Shown piece by piece: positions 1 to 7,828 of a stretch of DNA of 29,744 nucleotides. The position numbers and the translations under genes are program-made. Source of the DNA: JAYVFR01 sp043772945. GTDB taxonomy: Bacteria > Patescibacteriota > JACMRA01. The stretch is taken from contig JAYVFR010000020.1 in the NCBI GenBank assembly GCA_043772945.1, forward strand, positions 1-29,744, given 5' to 3'. The notes below the pieces were generated by a model. The model had not been told where the DNA came from. It was given only the letters and a program-made list of their open reading frames with translations, and made no database searches. Position 1 is the stretch's first letter; the number at the start of each line of letters is the position of its first letter.

Positions 1-1
1 T

Positions 2-175
2 AATAAATTTGCGAGCTGTAAAGAATTTGATATGAATATTTTAGGATTGTCTAAGATTGATGAAATAGGAAAACCTATCAATTATCAAGATCTTTGCTAT
101 CTACTAAATCGAACGAGCGAGAAAGATTATCCTAATTGCTCTCCTGAAATTAAAGCTAAGTTTGAGTTGAAATAG
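2..175 (+). CDS. C-terminal end of an unrecognised protein (5' partial)
   Basis: An open frame enters from the left edge and ends at TAG 173-175, giving 57 residues without a stop. The tail is hydrophilic and mixed-charge, starting NKFASCKEFDMNILGLSK and ending KAKFELK, with three Cys. It has no membrane segment and no motif I recognise. The next gene starts 29 bases downstream on the same strand, so they may share a transcript. The reading frame is well supported by its length in AT-rich DNA, but function cannot be judged from this piece. Confidence 0.55.
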   Translation, partial: NKFASCKEFDMNILGLSKIDEIGKPINYQDLCYLLNRTSEKDYPNCSPEIKAKFELK

Positions 176-204
176 GTTATGGTAAACTTTTTTCAATAAT
201 AACT

Positions 205-588
205 ATGTTGTTAATAAGTGTGGGAACCTTTATATGGATGGTAATATGTGTCAAAAGTACACTAATACCTGATATTAAAAACGGATTAGAGGTGATGGTT
301 ATACCTCTTTTTGGATTACCAGTGCTAATAGTTTATAGTATAGCTGGAAATATTTTTGCTAAACAACAGAATTTGGAAAGAACCCAATTAATAGTTATAC
401 CATGGATTTTAGCTTCGTTGTTTGTTGGATTATTAACTGTATTTGTTGTGTTTTCATACAACTATTCTTACTCTCTTAATAACTTGTTTCTCGTGTTGAT
501 GATTGGTGCAATTTTTGGGTTAATAACTACACTTCCAGCATTTTACGATATTTATTTATTTAGTAGAAGTTTAAAAAAACATATTTAG
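205..588 (+). CDS. Small multi-pass membrane protein, unknown function
   Basis: This 127-residue protein is almost entirely hydrophobic. About four membrane segments can be seen, roughly at residues 1-17, 30-50, 65-86 and 94-115, with a short basic tail (SRSLKKHI). There are no conserved polar or catalytic motifs inside the membrane segments that I recognise. The ATG at 205 has no Shine-Dalgarno sequence, as for most AT-rich genes in this window. It lies 29 bases after the partial gene at the edge and converges on the photolyase gene, with only 40 bases between the two stops. I cannot assign a function; location in the cytoplasmic membrane is the only safe inference. Confidence 0.7.
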   Translation: MLLISVGTFIWMVICVKSTLIPDIKNGLEVMVIPLFGLPVLIVYSIAGNIFAKQQNLERTQLIVIPWILASLFVGLLTVFVVFSYNYSYSLNNLFLVLMIGAIFGLITTLPAFYDIYLFSRSLKKHI

Positions 589-628
589 GACTTCTTTTAA
601 GACTTTTTTTTATCAAACAAGCTAAATT

Positions 629-2161
629 TTAAAATAACTCCTCACTAAGATTCGAAGTCTCAACTTTAGTAACTTTCTTAACCGCAACTTTCTTTTTCAC
701 TCTAATTTTCCTAGAACCATGTTTAATAAAAACTTTTTGGCTCTCTTCACGAGTTGATTTTGTTCGCACGCCATAGGTTTTGGCTTTGTTGAGCTTACTT
801 GTCGCTTTAAAATCTACGATTGGATCTGGATATTTACCATCGGTTAATTCGAATAGGCTTTTTTTCAAATAATTTTGGATTTGCTCAGTAGTGAGATTTT
901 GCAATTCAGGTATCCATTTTTTGACAAAGATACAGTCAGGGTCTTGATCAAGGAGTTGTTTATGCGGGGAATACACTCGGATAGTGTTGATACCCGTAAC
1001 TCCAGCTTGCATTTGAATCTGGCTCCAATGTATCCCTGGTTCGTAGTCATAGAATACAGTTGCTAAATACTTACCAAGATCTCGCCAATTGATATCAAGT
1101 CCAAAAACTCCATAACTCACGAGCATCGCCCGCATCCGAAAGTTAATAAATCCAGTCTGAAGCAAACATCGAATACAAGCGTCAACCAAAGGTTCTCCTG
1201 TTTTACCTGTTTTATACTGCTCTAGGTGTTGATTATTGTAGCTGATATTGTCGTAATCTAGGTGAATTGCAATGCTAGCCATATTAGGAGAAGTCTCAAG
1301 TCGCTGAATAAAATGCTCCCTCCAGTGAAGTCTTTGTATAGCTCCTAAAATTCCTGCTCGAATTTTTTTGTTCTCGGTTAGCTTAATACTTGTCCAGAAG
1401 TGTTGATAAATATATCTAAGTGAGACTGTTCCAAATGCTAAATACTGCGATAGCCTAGAACCTGATTCCATTGCTTTGTTTGGGCTGGAAATTCCACCAC
1501 GATAGTTCATAGCTCGATTAGTTGTGAAGGACTCAAGGCAAGTCAGGGCAGATTTTTCGGAAGTTAGGGGAAGACTATATTTTATTCCAATTGATTGTTG
1601 GATTTGTTCAAATTGTTTTATAATTTTGAAACTATTGCTCACCTTAACTTGTTTAATTCCCTCAAAACTAGGAATTGATAAAACTCTTCCATTCAAATAT
1701 TCTTTGACTAGTTTATCTCTAATATCTCGGTTTCCAAGATTGCGGATAACTCCACTTGGAGCAATTTGATACCAATCGATATTATGCTTTTTGCAAAAAC
1801 TGTGAACGGTTTTATCTCGATCAAATGTGCCATTAGTGCCGTGTTCTTGGTGACTGACTAGGATTTTAATTGCCTGTTTTTGATTTAATCTTTCTAATAA
1901 TTTTAGAAATGGTTCGTAAAATAATTGAGCTTGAATTCCAAAATGTTCGTAGTTTTTAAAAAGAGGTATAGCTGCTGAAACAAATCCGTATTGGTAAAAT
2001 TGGTTAAATTCATAGCTGGTTTTAGGGTTTTCTATTAAATCTTTCTCTAAGCCAAATACTGGTAAAAACTCTAAATTATTTGCACAGCATAAATTTAAGC
2101 TTAAAGTAAGGGCAGCGTTGTCTATTAGTCTAAAATCTTTTTTCTGCCAGTAGATTAACAT
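629..2161 (-). CDS. phrB: Deoxyribodipyrimidine photolyase / cryptochrome family protein
   Basis: Light-driven repair of cyclobutane pyrimidine dimers is the usual role of this FAD-binding family. The N-terminal photolyase alpha/beta domain starts MLIYWQKKDFRLIDN, matching the family's usual WFRRDLRLxDN opening. The FAD-binding helical domain shows SGSRLSQYLAFGTVSLR, HWREHFIQRLE, and EPGIHWSQIQMQAGVTGINT followed by RVYSPHKQ, all typical. The C-terminus is a basic tail after KVFIKHGSRK. I place the start at 2161 (510 residues) rather than 2206. It gives the canonical N-terminus, and a promoter (TTGCCA, 17 bp, TACAAT) ends six bases before this ATG; the longer start would lie inside that promoter. 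Whether it repairs DNA or acts as a cryptochrome cannot be told from sequence. Confidence 0.92.
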   Translation of the reverse strand: MLIYWQKKDFRLIDNAALTLSLNLCCANNLEFLPVFGLEKDLIENPKTSYEFNQFYQYGFVSAAIPLFKNYEHFGIQAQLFYEPFLKLLERLNQKQAIKILVSHQEHGTNGTFDRDKTVHSFCKKHNIDWYQIAPSGVIRNLGNRDIRDKLVKEYLNGRVLSIPSFEGIKQVKVSNSFKIIKQFEQIQQSIGIKYSLPLTSEKSALTCLESFTTNRAMNYRGGISSPNKAMESGSRLSQYLAFGTVSLRYIYQHFWTSIKLTENKKIRAGILGAIQRLHWREHFIQRLETSPNMASIAIHLDYDNISYNNQHLEQYKTGKTGEPLVDACIRCLLQTGFINFRMRAMLVSYGVFGLDINWRDLGKYLATVFYDYEPGIHWSQIQMQAGVTGINTIRVYSPHKQLLDQDPDCIFVKKWIPELQNLTTEQIQNYLKKSLFELTDGKYPDPIVDFKATSKLNKAKTYGVRTKSTREESQKVFIKHGSRKIRVKKKVAVKKVTKVETSNLSEELF

Positions 2162-2196
2162 ATATGTATTGTAATAACGGATTGTATTTTTGGCAA
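2162..2196 (-). promoter_or_regulatory. Promoter of the photolyase gene, apparently leaderless
   Basis: On the minus strand there is TTGCCA (2196-2191), a 17-bp spacer and TACAAT (2173-2168), followed by six bases and the ATG at 2161. With a normal start-point distance the mRNA would begin at or next to the A of the start codon. There is no Shine-Dalgarno sequence. Confidence 0.6.
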
Positions 2197-2199
2197 ACT

Positions 2200-2234
2200 T
2201 TGACAATTAATTCCATGAAATTTAATTTCTTAGT
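2200..2234 (+). promoter_or_regulatory. Promoter of the metallophosphoesterase gene, apparently leaderless
   Basis: TTGACA at 2200-2205, a 17-bp spacer and TAATTT at 2223-2228 are followed by six bases and the ATG at 2235. The geometry is the same as on the opposite strand for the photolyase, and the two -35 boxes lie back to back three bases apart. Confidence 0.6.
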
Positions 2235-3191
2235 ATGATTCTCAAACAATTTACTTATTTATTAGAGCAGACAAGCTTCCAGCAAAAAAGTTTTGTGGCT
2301 AGCTTTTTTAATTTGTTGCCCGTTCTTTTGGTAGTTATAATAATAGTTAGTGGATTATTATATGTTAAGAGCGACAATGTTTTGTCCCAAGGTTTAATTT
2401 TAAGTTTTGGTGTATTATTGAGCTTTATTTTAATATTGGGTATTTGGGGAACAAGCTTTGAAAGGTTTGATCTTAAAGTCAATAAGCAAAAAGTTGAGAT
2501 GGGTTTTAACGCCAAAATTGCTTTGTTTAGCGATATTCATATCGGGAGATTCAAAGATAAAAACTGGGTGAATAAAGTAATTATTGAAATTAATAAAATT
2601 GAAAACTTAGATGCTGTCTTAGTAGCTGGAGACTGGACGTATTGGCCAAAAAACATTTCCAAAAAAGGGTTTATGGAGGATTTTGGAGGGCTTGAAAACT
2701 CACGCTATCCAATTTATGCTGTAATGGGCAATCATGACGTAGAGCAACCTGGCCCAAAACTAAGAGATGTACTTGAGGAAGCCTTAACAGAATTAGGCAT
2801 AAAAATTATTGACAATCAATTTATAGAATTTGAAAAATGGCGTTTAGTCGGCATCAAAGATCTTTGGTCTAAGGATTTCAATGGAGTTCAAAACACCTTA
2901 TTTAGCAATACTAAGCCAAACATTGCTCTTACGCATCAACCAGACATTACCAGAGAGTATGATAAACTGCTCACTAAACCACTTTTAACGTTAACTGGGC
3001 ATACGCATTGCGGACAAGTTCGAATTCCATTTTTGTATAAATTTGCCTTACCTACAATTGATGGTCATTTTGACAAAGGTTGGTATAATGTTAGTGGTGG
3101 TAGGCTCTTTATTACGTGTGGTGTTGGTGAAGTAGGGCTTCCAATTAGACTTTTTAATCCTCCAACTATTGACGTAATTACTATTAATTAA
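2235..3191 (+). CDS. Membrane-anchored calcineurin-like metallophosphoesterase (YkuE/YaeI type)
   Basis: A 318-residue protein with two N-terminal membrane segments (about residues 24-43 and 52-71) followed by a metallophosphoesterase domain. The di-metal motifs appear in order: D100-x-H102 in FSDIHIG, GDW at 132-134, GNHD at 165-168, H234 in ALTHQP, and GHTHCGQ at 255-261. The classic GDxxD motif reads GDWTYW, which this YkuE-like group may tolerate. Relatives cleave phosphodiesters or phosphomonoesters, some on lipids such as UDP-diacylglucosamine; the substrate here is unknown. The catalytic domain probably sits at the membrane face. It is transcribed divergently from the photolyase gene from its own promoter and has no obvious operon partner. 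Confidence 0.88.
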   Translation: MILKQFTYLLEQTSFQQKSFVASFFNLLPVLLVVIIIVSGLLYVKSDNVLSQGLILSFGVLLSFILILGIWGTSFERFDLKVNKQKVEMGFNAKIALFSDIHIGRFKDKNWVNKVIIEINKIENLDAVLVAGDWTYWPKNISKKGFMEDFGGLENSRYPIYAVMGNHDVEQPGPKLRDVLEEALTELGIKIIDNQFIEFEKWRLVGIKDLWSKDFNGVQNTLFSNTKPNIALTHQPDITREYDKLLTKPLLTLTGHTHCGQVRIPFLYKFALPTIDGHFDKGWYNVSGGRLFITCGVGEVGLPIRLFNPPTIDVITIN

Positions 3192-3227
3192 AAGCCAGAA
3201 CAGTGAAAGTAATATTCCAAGCTTTTT

Positions 3228-4025
3228 TTAAAACTGACTACGATTCATAATTTCAACTGCTTCTTTGTAAGTAGCATCATTTGGTTTAGTCTCTATAGTT
3301 TCTACATTAATAAAAAACTTGACTTTCCTGTTTGGAGCTCCCAAATCTAAACCGTAATCTGGATAATCACTAGCTGGAATATTAGACTCTATGAGGTTTA
3401 AAAGGCAACCAAGTGCTGGAGTTTCAAATAGAGAAAAGTGAGTGTAGCTACCAATTTTAGGAACTACACCAAAACCAACATCGCCTTCTGTTAAAGTTTT
3501 ATAAATATTGTTAGACAACTTAGTATGTTCAATAACTTTATACAGTTTTTCTTCAGGCGCTCCTGAGCATCCTGTAACATAACCTGTCTGGAGTGAAATA
3601 ACTAAATCTACACCGTCTTTAGAAAGTTTTATTTGCCTATCGAGAAGCGTACTATATCGTTTGGAAGTAGAAGTTGTAGTGTCTAATTTCCAGGTTTCGG
3701 GGTATTTTAATTTTAAACTTGGTAAGTATTGATTAGTAAATTCATTTAGCTTTTGAGTATTTGTTTCGGATTGCTTAGACATTAATGAGCTTGTAGAAGT
3801 TACGCTTGGAAGAGAATTTGAATTAGTGAGGAGAGAGTTTGCAGAAGTGGAAATGGAGTTACCAGTAGTGTCTATTTTAGAATTTACACTATAATTAACG
3901 TTTGTTTCGGGCTTTGTTAGTTCAGATTTTTGATTTTGTTTTACATACAAACCAAATAAAGAACCAACGATAACAAATATTAATAAAGTTACTAAAAGCA
4001 TTTTTTTATTTTTAATAAGAGACAT
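3228..4025 (-). CDS. Exported signal-anchor protein with Ser/Thr/Asn-rich linker, unknown function
   Basis: 265 residues. A basic start (MSLIKNKK) leads into one hydrophobic segment (about residues 9-27), consistent with a signal anchor or uncleaved signal peptide. Residues 30-92 form a low-complexity Ser/Thr/Asn stalk. From about 98 on there is a globular domain beginning LKLKYPETWKL, of the kind often seen in exported proteins of reduced-genome bacteria. It holds a TGCSGAPEE motif and a second Cys (ALGCLLNL), which could form a disulfide outside the cell. I do not recognise an enzyme family. The gene converges on the metallophosphoesterase gene with 36 bases between them, ending in a weak AAAGC...GCTTTTTTT inverted repeat. 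Confidence 0.75.
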   Translation of the reverse strand: MSLIKNKKMLLVTLLIFVIVGSLFGLYVKQNQKSELTKPETNVNYSVNSKIDTTGNSISTSANSLLTNSNSLPSVTSTSSLMSKQSETNTQKLNEFTNQYLPSLKLKYPETWKLDTTTSTSKRYSTLLDRQIKLSKDGVDLVISLQTGYVTGCSGAPEEKLYKVIEHTKLSNNIYKTLTEGDVGFGVVPKIGSYTHFSLFETPALGCLLNLIESNIPASDYPDYGLDLGAPNRKVKFFINVETIETKPNDATYKEAVEIMNRSQF

Positions 4026-4154
4026 ATCTGTGAATATTGCTTATGTAACAAATATTAACAAGTATCATCTATGGTTAAAACAAGCTAAAATCAAGGCATA
4101 AAAAAAGAAGGTCTTAATTCAATTGCGGTTGTCGTTAAACAAATTACAAGAACT

Positions 4155-4187
4155 AAAACCCTCTGTGAGAGACAAAAAACCAAGAGG
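4155..4187 (-). terminator. Rho-independent terminator of the orphan gene ending at 4195
   Basis: On the minus strand CCTCT (4187-4183) pairs with AGAGG (4164-4160) around an 18-base T-rich loop, followed by GTTTTAG. It begins eight bases after the stop codon. Confidence 0.5.
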
Positions 4188-4194
4188 AAAAAGA

Positions 4195-4776
4195 TTATTT
4201 TACTAGATAGTAACCTAATGCTTCCTCATACCCTTCTCGAGTATCACCCGAGAGGGTGATTACCACGTTGGCAATATCACCAACTTGAAGGTGCGTAGTC
4301 TGTGTGAAAAACGTTTTCCCCACCTTAACCCTCTGGTGCTTTGAACCGTCATACTCGGTCCCTTGTTGACAGGGTCGGGTGATCGTCCCATTACTGACGG
4401 AGCAGTGGTTGTGGTAATTGATACGGAGAGCCGTACCATTAGCAATGACCATATTCCCGAAATGATCCTGCAGAAAAGCAAGGTAGTTTTGGTCAAAAAT
4501 AAGCCCGTGAACCGTAACTAGTTCATTTTGTTGAGCTTTTTTGTTCCATTTTTCAACTTGAAACTCTTGAATTGTCCCATAAAGTGTCAAGACTGGTTCT
4601 CCTTGCCAGCTAATTCCAATCAACTCGTCACCCCAATCATACCGTGGAGTCCAATGACGCAAGTCAGGCTTAAATCGTCGCATTTCGGCAATCGACGGTA
4701 AAACTCGTCGGGTTTCTGTGCCATTTTCTGGGCGAATTTGGTCGATGAGCGTAGTGGTCGTTTGTTGAATCGTCAT
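4195..4776 (-). CDS. Orphan soluble protein with strong ribosome-binding site, unknown function
   Basis: 193 residues, with no signal peptide or membrane segment. The start MTIQQTTTTLIDQIRPENG is chosen at 4776 because a perfect AGGAGG (4789-4784) sits seven bases upstream; a longer frame to 4818 would contain this site. The protein is rich in Trp, Tyr, His and Gln, with segments RRFKPDLRHWTPRYDWGDE and LRINYHNHCSVSNGTITRP, and looks beta-rich. No family is recognised. Its codons use much more G and C than the neighbouring genes, and the strong Shine-Dalgarno sequence contrasts with their lack of one. It has its own leader structure and terminator, so it is probably a single-gene, well-expressed unit. 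Confidence 0.8.
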   Translation of the reverse strand: MTIQQTTTTLIDQIRPENGTETRRVLPSIAEMRRFKPDLRHWTPRYDWGDELIGISWQGEPVLTLYGTIQEFQVEKWNKKAQQNELVTVHGLIFDQNYLAFLQDHFGNMVIANGTALRINYHNHCSVSNGTITRPCQQGTEYDGSKHQRVKVGKTFFTQTTHLQVGDIANVVITLSGDTREGYEEALGYYLVK

Positions 4777-4816
4777 GAGAAAACCTCCTATTAGTTTCAA
4801 AAAATTTTGTTTTCTC
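4777..4816 (-). promoter_or_regulatory. Leader inverted repeat enclosing the Shine-Dalgarno sequence
   Basis: In the mRNA GAGAAAAC (4816-4809) is perfectly complementary to GTTTTCTC (4784-4777), which directly touches the ATG. The AGGAGG lies at the 3' edge of the loop, so folding could limit ribosome access. Confidence 0.45.
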
Positions 4817-4884
4817 AACTAGAAACCTAGCATATTTTTAAGCTTCTTGCAAGCGTTTGGTTAGAGTGCTAATTTAGTTATGAT

Positions 4885-4913
4885 TTGACACTAATCTAAA
4901 CATCAGATTATCT
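4885..4913 (+). promoter_or_regulatory. Promoter of the lemA operon
   Basis: TTGACA at 4885-4890, a 17-bp spacer, and TTATCT at 4908-4913. The predicted start point leaves a leader of about 40 bases before the lemA ATG at 4961; that leader has no Shine-Dalgarno sequence. Confidence 0.55.
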
Positions 4914-4960
4914 CTAACTAAATTCTTTTTTCATCTTTTCAAAATTTATATTCTTATTTT

Positions 4961-5521
4961 ATGACAGGTTTCATCGTTTTTTTAGTCATTCTAGCTATAT
5001 TAGCATTTCTCGCTATCGCTAGTTACAATTCACTTATTTCACTTAAAGTTAAAGTAACAGAAGCGGCGAGCGACATCGATGTTCAATTAAAAAGGCGTTA
5101 TGATTTAATTCCCAATTTGATTGAAACTGTTAAAGGAAGTTCTAAATTCGAGCAAGAAACAATGACGGCCGTAATCGAAGCTCGTTCACGTGCGATGGGA
5201 GTTACAGGACTTGGCGATGACAAAGTAGCAGCAGAAAATCAGCTACAAGGAGCTCTTGGAAAGTTTTTTGCAGTGGCTGAGAGCTATCCAGACTTAAAAT
5301 CAAATGCAAGCTATTTACAATTGCAACAAGAATTAACCAACACAGAGGATAGAATTCTATCTGCTAGAAGGTTTTACAATCAAGTTGTGGGAGATTACAA
5401 TATTTCCCAAGACTCGTTCCCAACCATGTTATTCAAAGGTATAGCAGGAGCTTCAAAAGCAAACTTTTTTGAGCTTGAGAATCCAGCAGAAGAGCGTAAA
5501 AATGTTCAAGTTAAATTTTAA
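4961..5521 (+). CDS. lemA: LemA family membrane protein
   Basis: 186 residues, the usual family length. One N-terminal membrane segment (about residues 3-22) precedes the long helical LemA domain. Family signatures are SYNSLISLKVKVTEAASDID, QLKRRYDLIPNLIETVKG, and ILSARRFYNQVVGDYN followed by FP near the C-terminus. LemA proteins sit in the cytoplasmic membrane with the helical domain outside; their function is poorly defined and often linked to envelope stress or proteolysis. It is the first gene of a tight run with the small membrane protein at 5548 and the uvrD remnant. Confidence 0.93.
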   Translation: MTGFIVFLVILAILAFLAIASYNSLISLKVKVTEAASDIDVQLKRRYDLIPNLIETVKGSSKFEQETMTAVIEARSRAMGVTGLGDDKVAAENQLQGALGKFFAVAESYPDLKSNASYLQLQQELTNTEDRILSARRFYNQVVGDYNISQDSFPTMLFKGIAGASKANFFELENPAEERKNVQVKF

Positions 5522-5547
5522 TAACTTCAGTTAATACTTTATACAAT

Positions 5548-5895
5548 ATGAATTTTAATCACGAGCGAAGTTTTTTTGCAGGACAGGCCGAAATAATAGC
5601 TAGACTAAGTGGCTTACTCGTTATTACATTATTTTTCGTTATTTATATACTTGGAGTCAATCAAGTAACCTTAGATTGGACAGGAGTTGTGAAATCCTTG
5701 GCCTTTTTTTGGTTTTTATATGAGATTACTAGTTTAATTTTTTATCAGCTATTTCAGTATTTCCAAAAATCAGGTGAAGTTGCTAAAACTATTAAAGACT
5801 CGGAGAGATTGGAACCTATTTTAAACGAAAATCAAAAACTAGTTAATGATCACACAACTAATCAACCAACAAACTCAGGAGCAGCAGACGGTTAA
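5548..5895 (+). CDS. Small two-pass membrane protein downstream of lemA
   Basis: 115 residues with two membrane segments (about residues 18-37 and 48-68) and a charged C-terminal tail ending in a flexible Asn/Thr/Gly stretch (TTNQPTNSGAADG). It starts 26 bases after lemA and its last 50 bases overlap the start of the uvrD frame, so the three are probably one transcript. No family is recognised. The position suggests a partner of LemA in the membrane, which is inference only. Confidence 0.7.
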   Translation: MNFNHERSFFAGQAEIIARLSGLLVITLFFVIYILGVNQVTLDWTGVVKSLAFFWFLYEITSLIFYQLFQYFQKSGEVAKTIKDSERLEPILNENQKLVNDHTTNQPTNSGAADG

Positions 5896-6652
5896 AGCTC
5901 AAATTTTAAACAATCTAAATGATAGACAAAGAGGTGCTGTAGAATCTACGACAGGAGAGACTTTAGTTATTGCAGGAGCAGGAAGCGGCAAGACTGCGGT
6001 GCTAACTAGAAGATGTGCTTATTTGATAACTAGTGGAGTTAATCCTGGTAATATTTTAAGCTTAACTTTTACTAACAAAGCAGCAGCTGAAATGAATACT
6101 CGTATGAGAAATCTTCTATCAGAAATTGGGATATATTTACCTGAAATTAAACCATGGCAGTTTGATTATACATTAGCCCCTTTGTTCTGTACCTTTCATA
6201 GTTTGGGGCTTCGTCTACTTCGAGAATTTGGTGAGCAAACAATTGAGCTAAAGAAGGAGTTTAATATTCTAGATAATGATGACCAAACTAAAATTATTAG
6301 AACCATTCTCAAAGACATGAATTTAGATCCTAAGGAATACACACCTCGAGCAATGCTGAGCTTCATAACTCAGTGTAAACAGGAATTGTTAACTCCAGAA
6401 ATCAGCAGGGAATTACCACGGGACTATCTGCCAGTATTTCATAACGTTTATGCTCGATTCTGGGCGAAATGTCGAGAAAATCAAGTTGTAGACTTCGATG
6501 ATTTAATACTACTTCCTTACTTAATGCTAAAGAACTTCCCTGAGGTTTTAGAAACTGTTCGTCATCGCTGGAGTCATATTCAAGTTGATGAGTTTCAGGA
6601 TACAAACACCGCGCAATTTGAATTAATTTATTTAATGTATCCACCAGAATAA
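5846..6652 (+). pseudogene. uvrD: UvrD/PcrA-type helicase, truncated after motif II
   Basis: The 268 residues match the first third of a superfamily 1A DNA helicase, whose full length is normally 650-750. Visible are the Q motif LNDRQRGAV (24-32), Walker A GAGSGKT (44-50), motif Ia SLTFTNKAAAEM, the 1B helices with FCTFHSLGLRLLREFG, and motif II DEFQDTN (248-254). The frame stops at TAA after ELIYLMYPPE, just before the expected VVGDDDQSIY motif III. Motifs III-VI and domain 2 are missing and do not resume in any frame downstream. As written it cannot be a working helicase. The start ATG lies inside the preceding gene (50-base overlap). Possible explanations are a deletion, a rearrangement, a split gene completed elsewhere, or an assembly junction. 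Confidence 0.85.
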
Positions 6653-6664
6653 GGAAAGGGTGGG

Positions 6665-6710
6665 AAATCCCCCAAGTGGAGTTTTTAAAAAATCCCCCAA
6701 GTGGAGTTTT
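6665..6710 (+). repeat. Tandem 25-bp repeat directly after the uvrD break
   Basis: The 20-mer AATCCCCCAAGTGGAGTTTT occurs at 6666-6685 and 6691-6710, 25 bp apart. Its CAAGTGGAGTTTT half resembles the CAAGAGGGAGTTTTTTT tails found after terminators near 17.4, 18.0 and 24.2 kb. Confidence 0.85.
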
Positions 6711-6719
6711 AAAATAAAA

Positions 6720-6751
6720 TCCCTAAATCTGCAAAAAAGCAAATCTAGGGA
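6720..6751 (-). terminator. Terminator of the orphan gene ending at 6780
   Basis: TCCCTA and TAGGGA pair at the ends, with TGC/GCA inside and an AATC/AATC internal loop. On the minus strand the stem is followed by TTTTATTTT. It lies 28 bases after the stop codon. Confidence 0.6.
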
Positions 6752-6779
6752 AACAGAGAGAAGGGAAGAAGGAAAGTAA

Positions 6780-7493
6780 TTAGCAAAGAGCTAACTCTCT
6801 CAGGACTTTTTTGCCCTGACGATTAGCAGATCGCGACAATTCGCGATTTTTGATCTCTTTAGCTTTTTTTTGTTTGGAGGAGTTCTTTTTTCCTCCAGAG
6901 AAAGATTTCATAACTGAGAACCCGAGGGGGTTCAGAGATTCTTCAGTTTCCTGAAGATCAATATCTACCGTATCCAGGACAGCCATTAGGCTGTCGAAAG
7001 CATGACGACCGCGGTAAGCGCGATCAGCTCCAATCGAAACAGTGATTGTATCACCGTCCATCGAGCTTTTCCACTCGATTAGGGTTCCGCTTGTGGACTT
7101 GTAAGTCCATTCAAAACCCCCATCATTCTGGAGAATGAAAGAGGATGGACAATAGTTCCAGCTTTCGCTGAAGGCTCGGTTCCACTCGAGCTTCTGGATT
7201 TTTTCCAAGGAATCAGTTCCCCAGAATTCTCGCAGTTGCGAGAGGGTAAGGCTCCAAGAGGAGCAATCTCCTCGTCCCGAAACAAGGGTAAATTGTGGGA
7301 TTTCTTCTACCAGGTGACAGTCGTCACCGAAGCGGTTGAAATGATACAATTCGCTTTCGTACTCAAACCACAAGTCCGCCTCGTGTGAGGCAAGAACTTG
7401 GATTTCCGAAGGAAGGGAGTAGTTACCACCCTCCACTTCAAAAAATTTTTTAGTAATTTGACGAGCAGTTGTAGAAACGATTGAAATTGACAT
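6780..7493 (-). CDS. Orphan protein with basic C-terminal tail, unknown function
   Basis: 237 residues. The start MSISIVSTTARQI at 7493 is chosen because AAGGAG (7506-7501) lies seven bases upstream. The body (about residues 1-185) is acidic and Trp/Ser-rich, with segments such as ADLWFEYESELYHFNRFGDD and GRGDCSSWSLTLSQLREFW. The last 45 residues turn strongly basic (FSGGKKNSSKQKKAKEIKNR and on), which suggests binding to nucleic acid or to an acidic surface. There is no signal peptide and no recognised family. G+C and codon use are higher than in neighbours, as for the orphan at 4195, and it likewise has a leader hairpin and its own terminator. It lies on the strand opposite to the broken uvrD. 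Confidence 0.8.
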   Translation of the reverse strand: MSISIVSTTARQITKKFFEVEGGNYSLPSEIQVLASHEADLWFEYESELYHFNRFGDDCHLVEEIPQFTLVSGRGDCSSWSLTLSQLREFWGTDSLEKIQKLEWNRAFSESWNYCPSSFILQNDGGFEWTYKSTSGTLIEWKSSMDGDTITVSIGADRAYRGRHAFDSLMAVLDTVDIDLQETEESLNPLGFSVMKSFSGGKKNSSKQKKAKEIKNRELSRSANRQGKKVLRELALC

Positions 7494-7828
7494 GATAATT
7501 CTCCTTTGAGTATTTTTCAACTCATACAAGCCTACTGTGAAAGTAGTAAGCCAGAGCTAAATACTATTTATGTTTCGTTTATAGTTATTAGTAATATTTA
7601 ATTCTAGCTTACCATTTTTCATAGATTTTAGGTTTATATTTTAGGGAAAGTTTTTTTAAACTAACTTTTTCTTTTTTTTAACTGTTAAGTATCTAAACAT
7701 TTTTGAGGTTTAGTTCTCTCTATTTTATAAAGCTTTCTGTTATTTTTGATAAATAATTATTTGCTCTACACTGACTAATCTACCACAGTTTTTAACAATA
7801 GTCAAAAGGAGGTTTTCATTCATTACAT
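7494..7828 (-). promoter_or_regulatory. 335-bp intergenic region with a leader hairpin upstream of the orphan gene
   Basis: Directly before the AAGGAG site the mRNA contains TGAGT...ACTCA (7524-7507), a five-pair stem with an eight-base loop. Further upstream CTACT...AGTAG (about 7541-7526) forms a second small stem. Around 7695-7715 CTAAAC and GTTTAG form another inverted repeat. I see no convincing -35/-10 pair and no gene in the rest, which is very AT-rich with T-runs near 7650-7680. Confidence 0.4.

Noticed and set aside
6665..6710. CRISPR array
   Set aside because: Only two repeat units with a five-base gap; no spacers of normal length and no cas genes.
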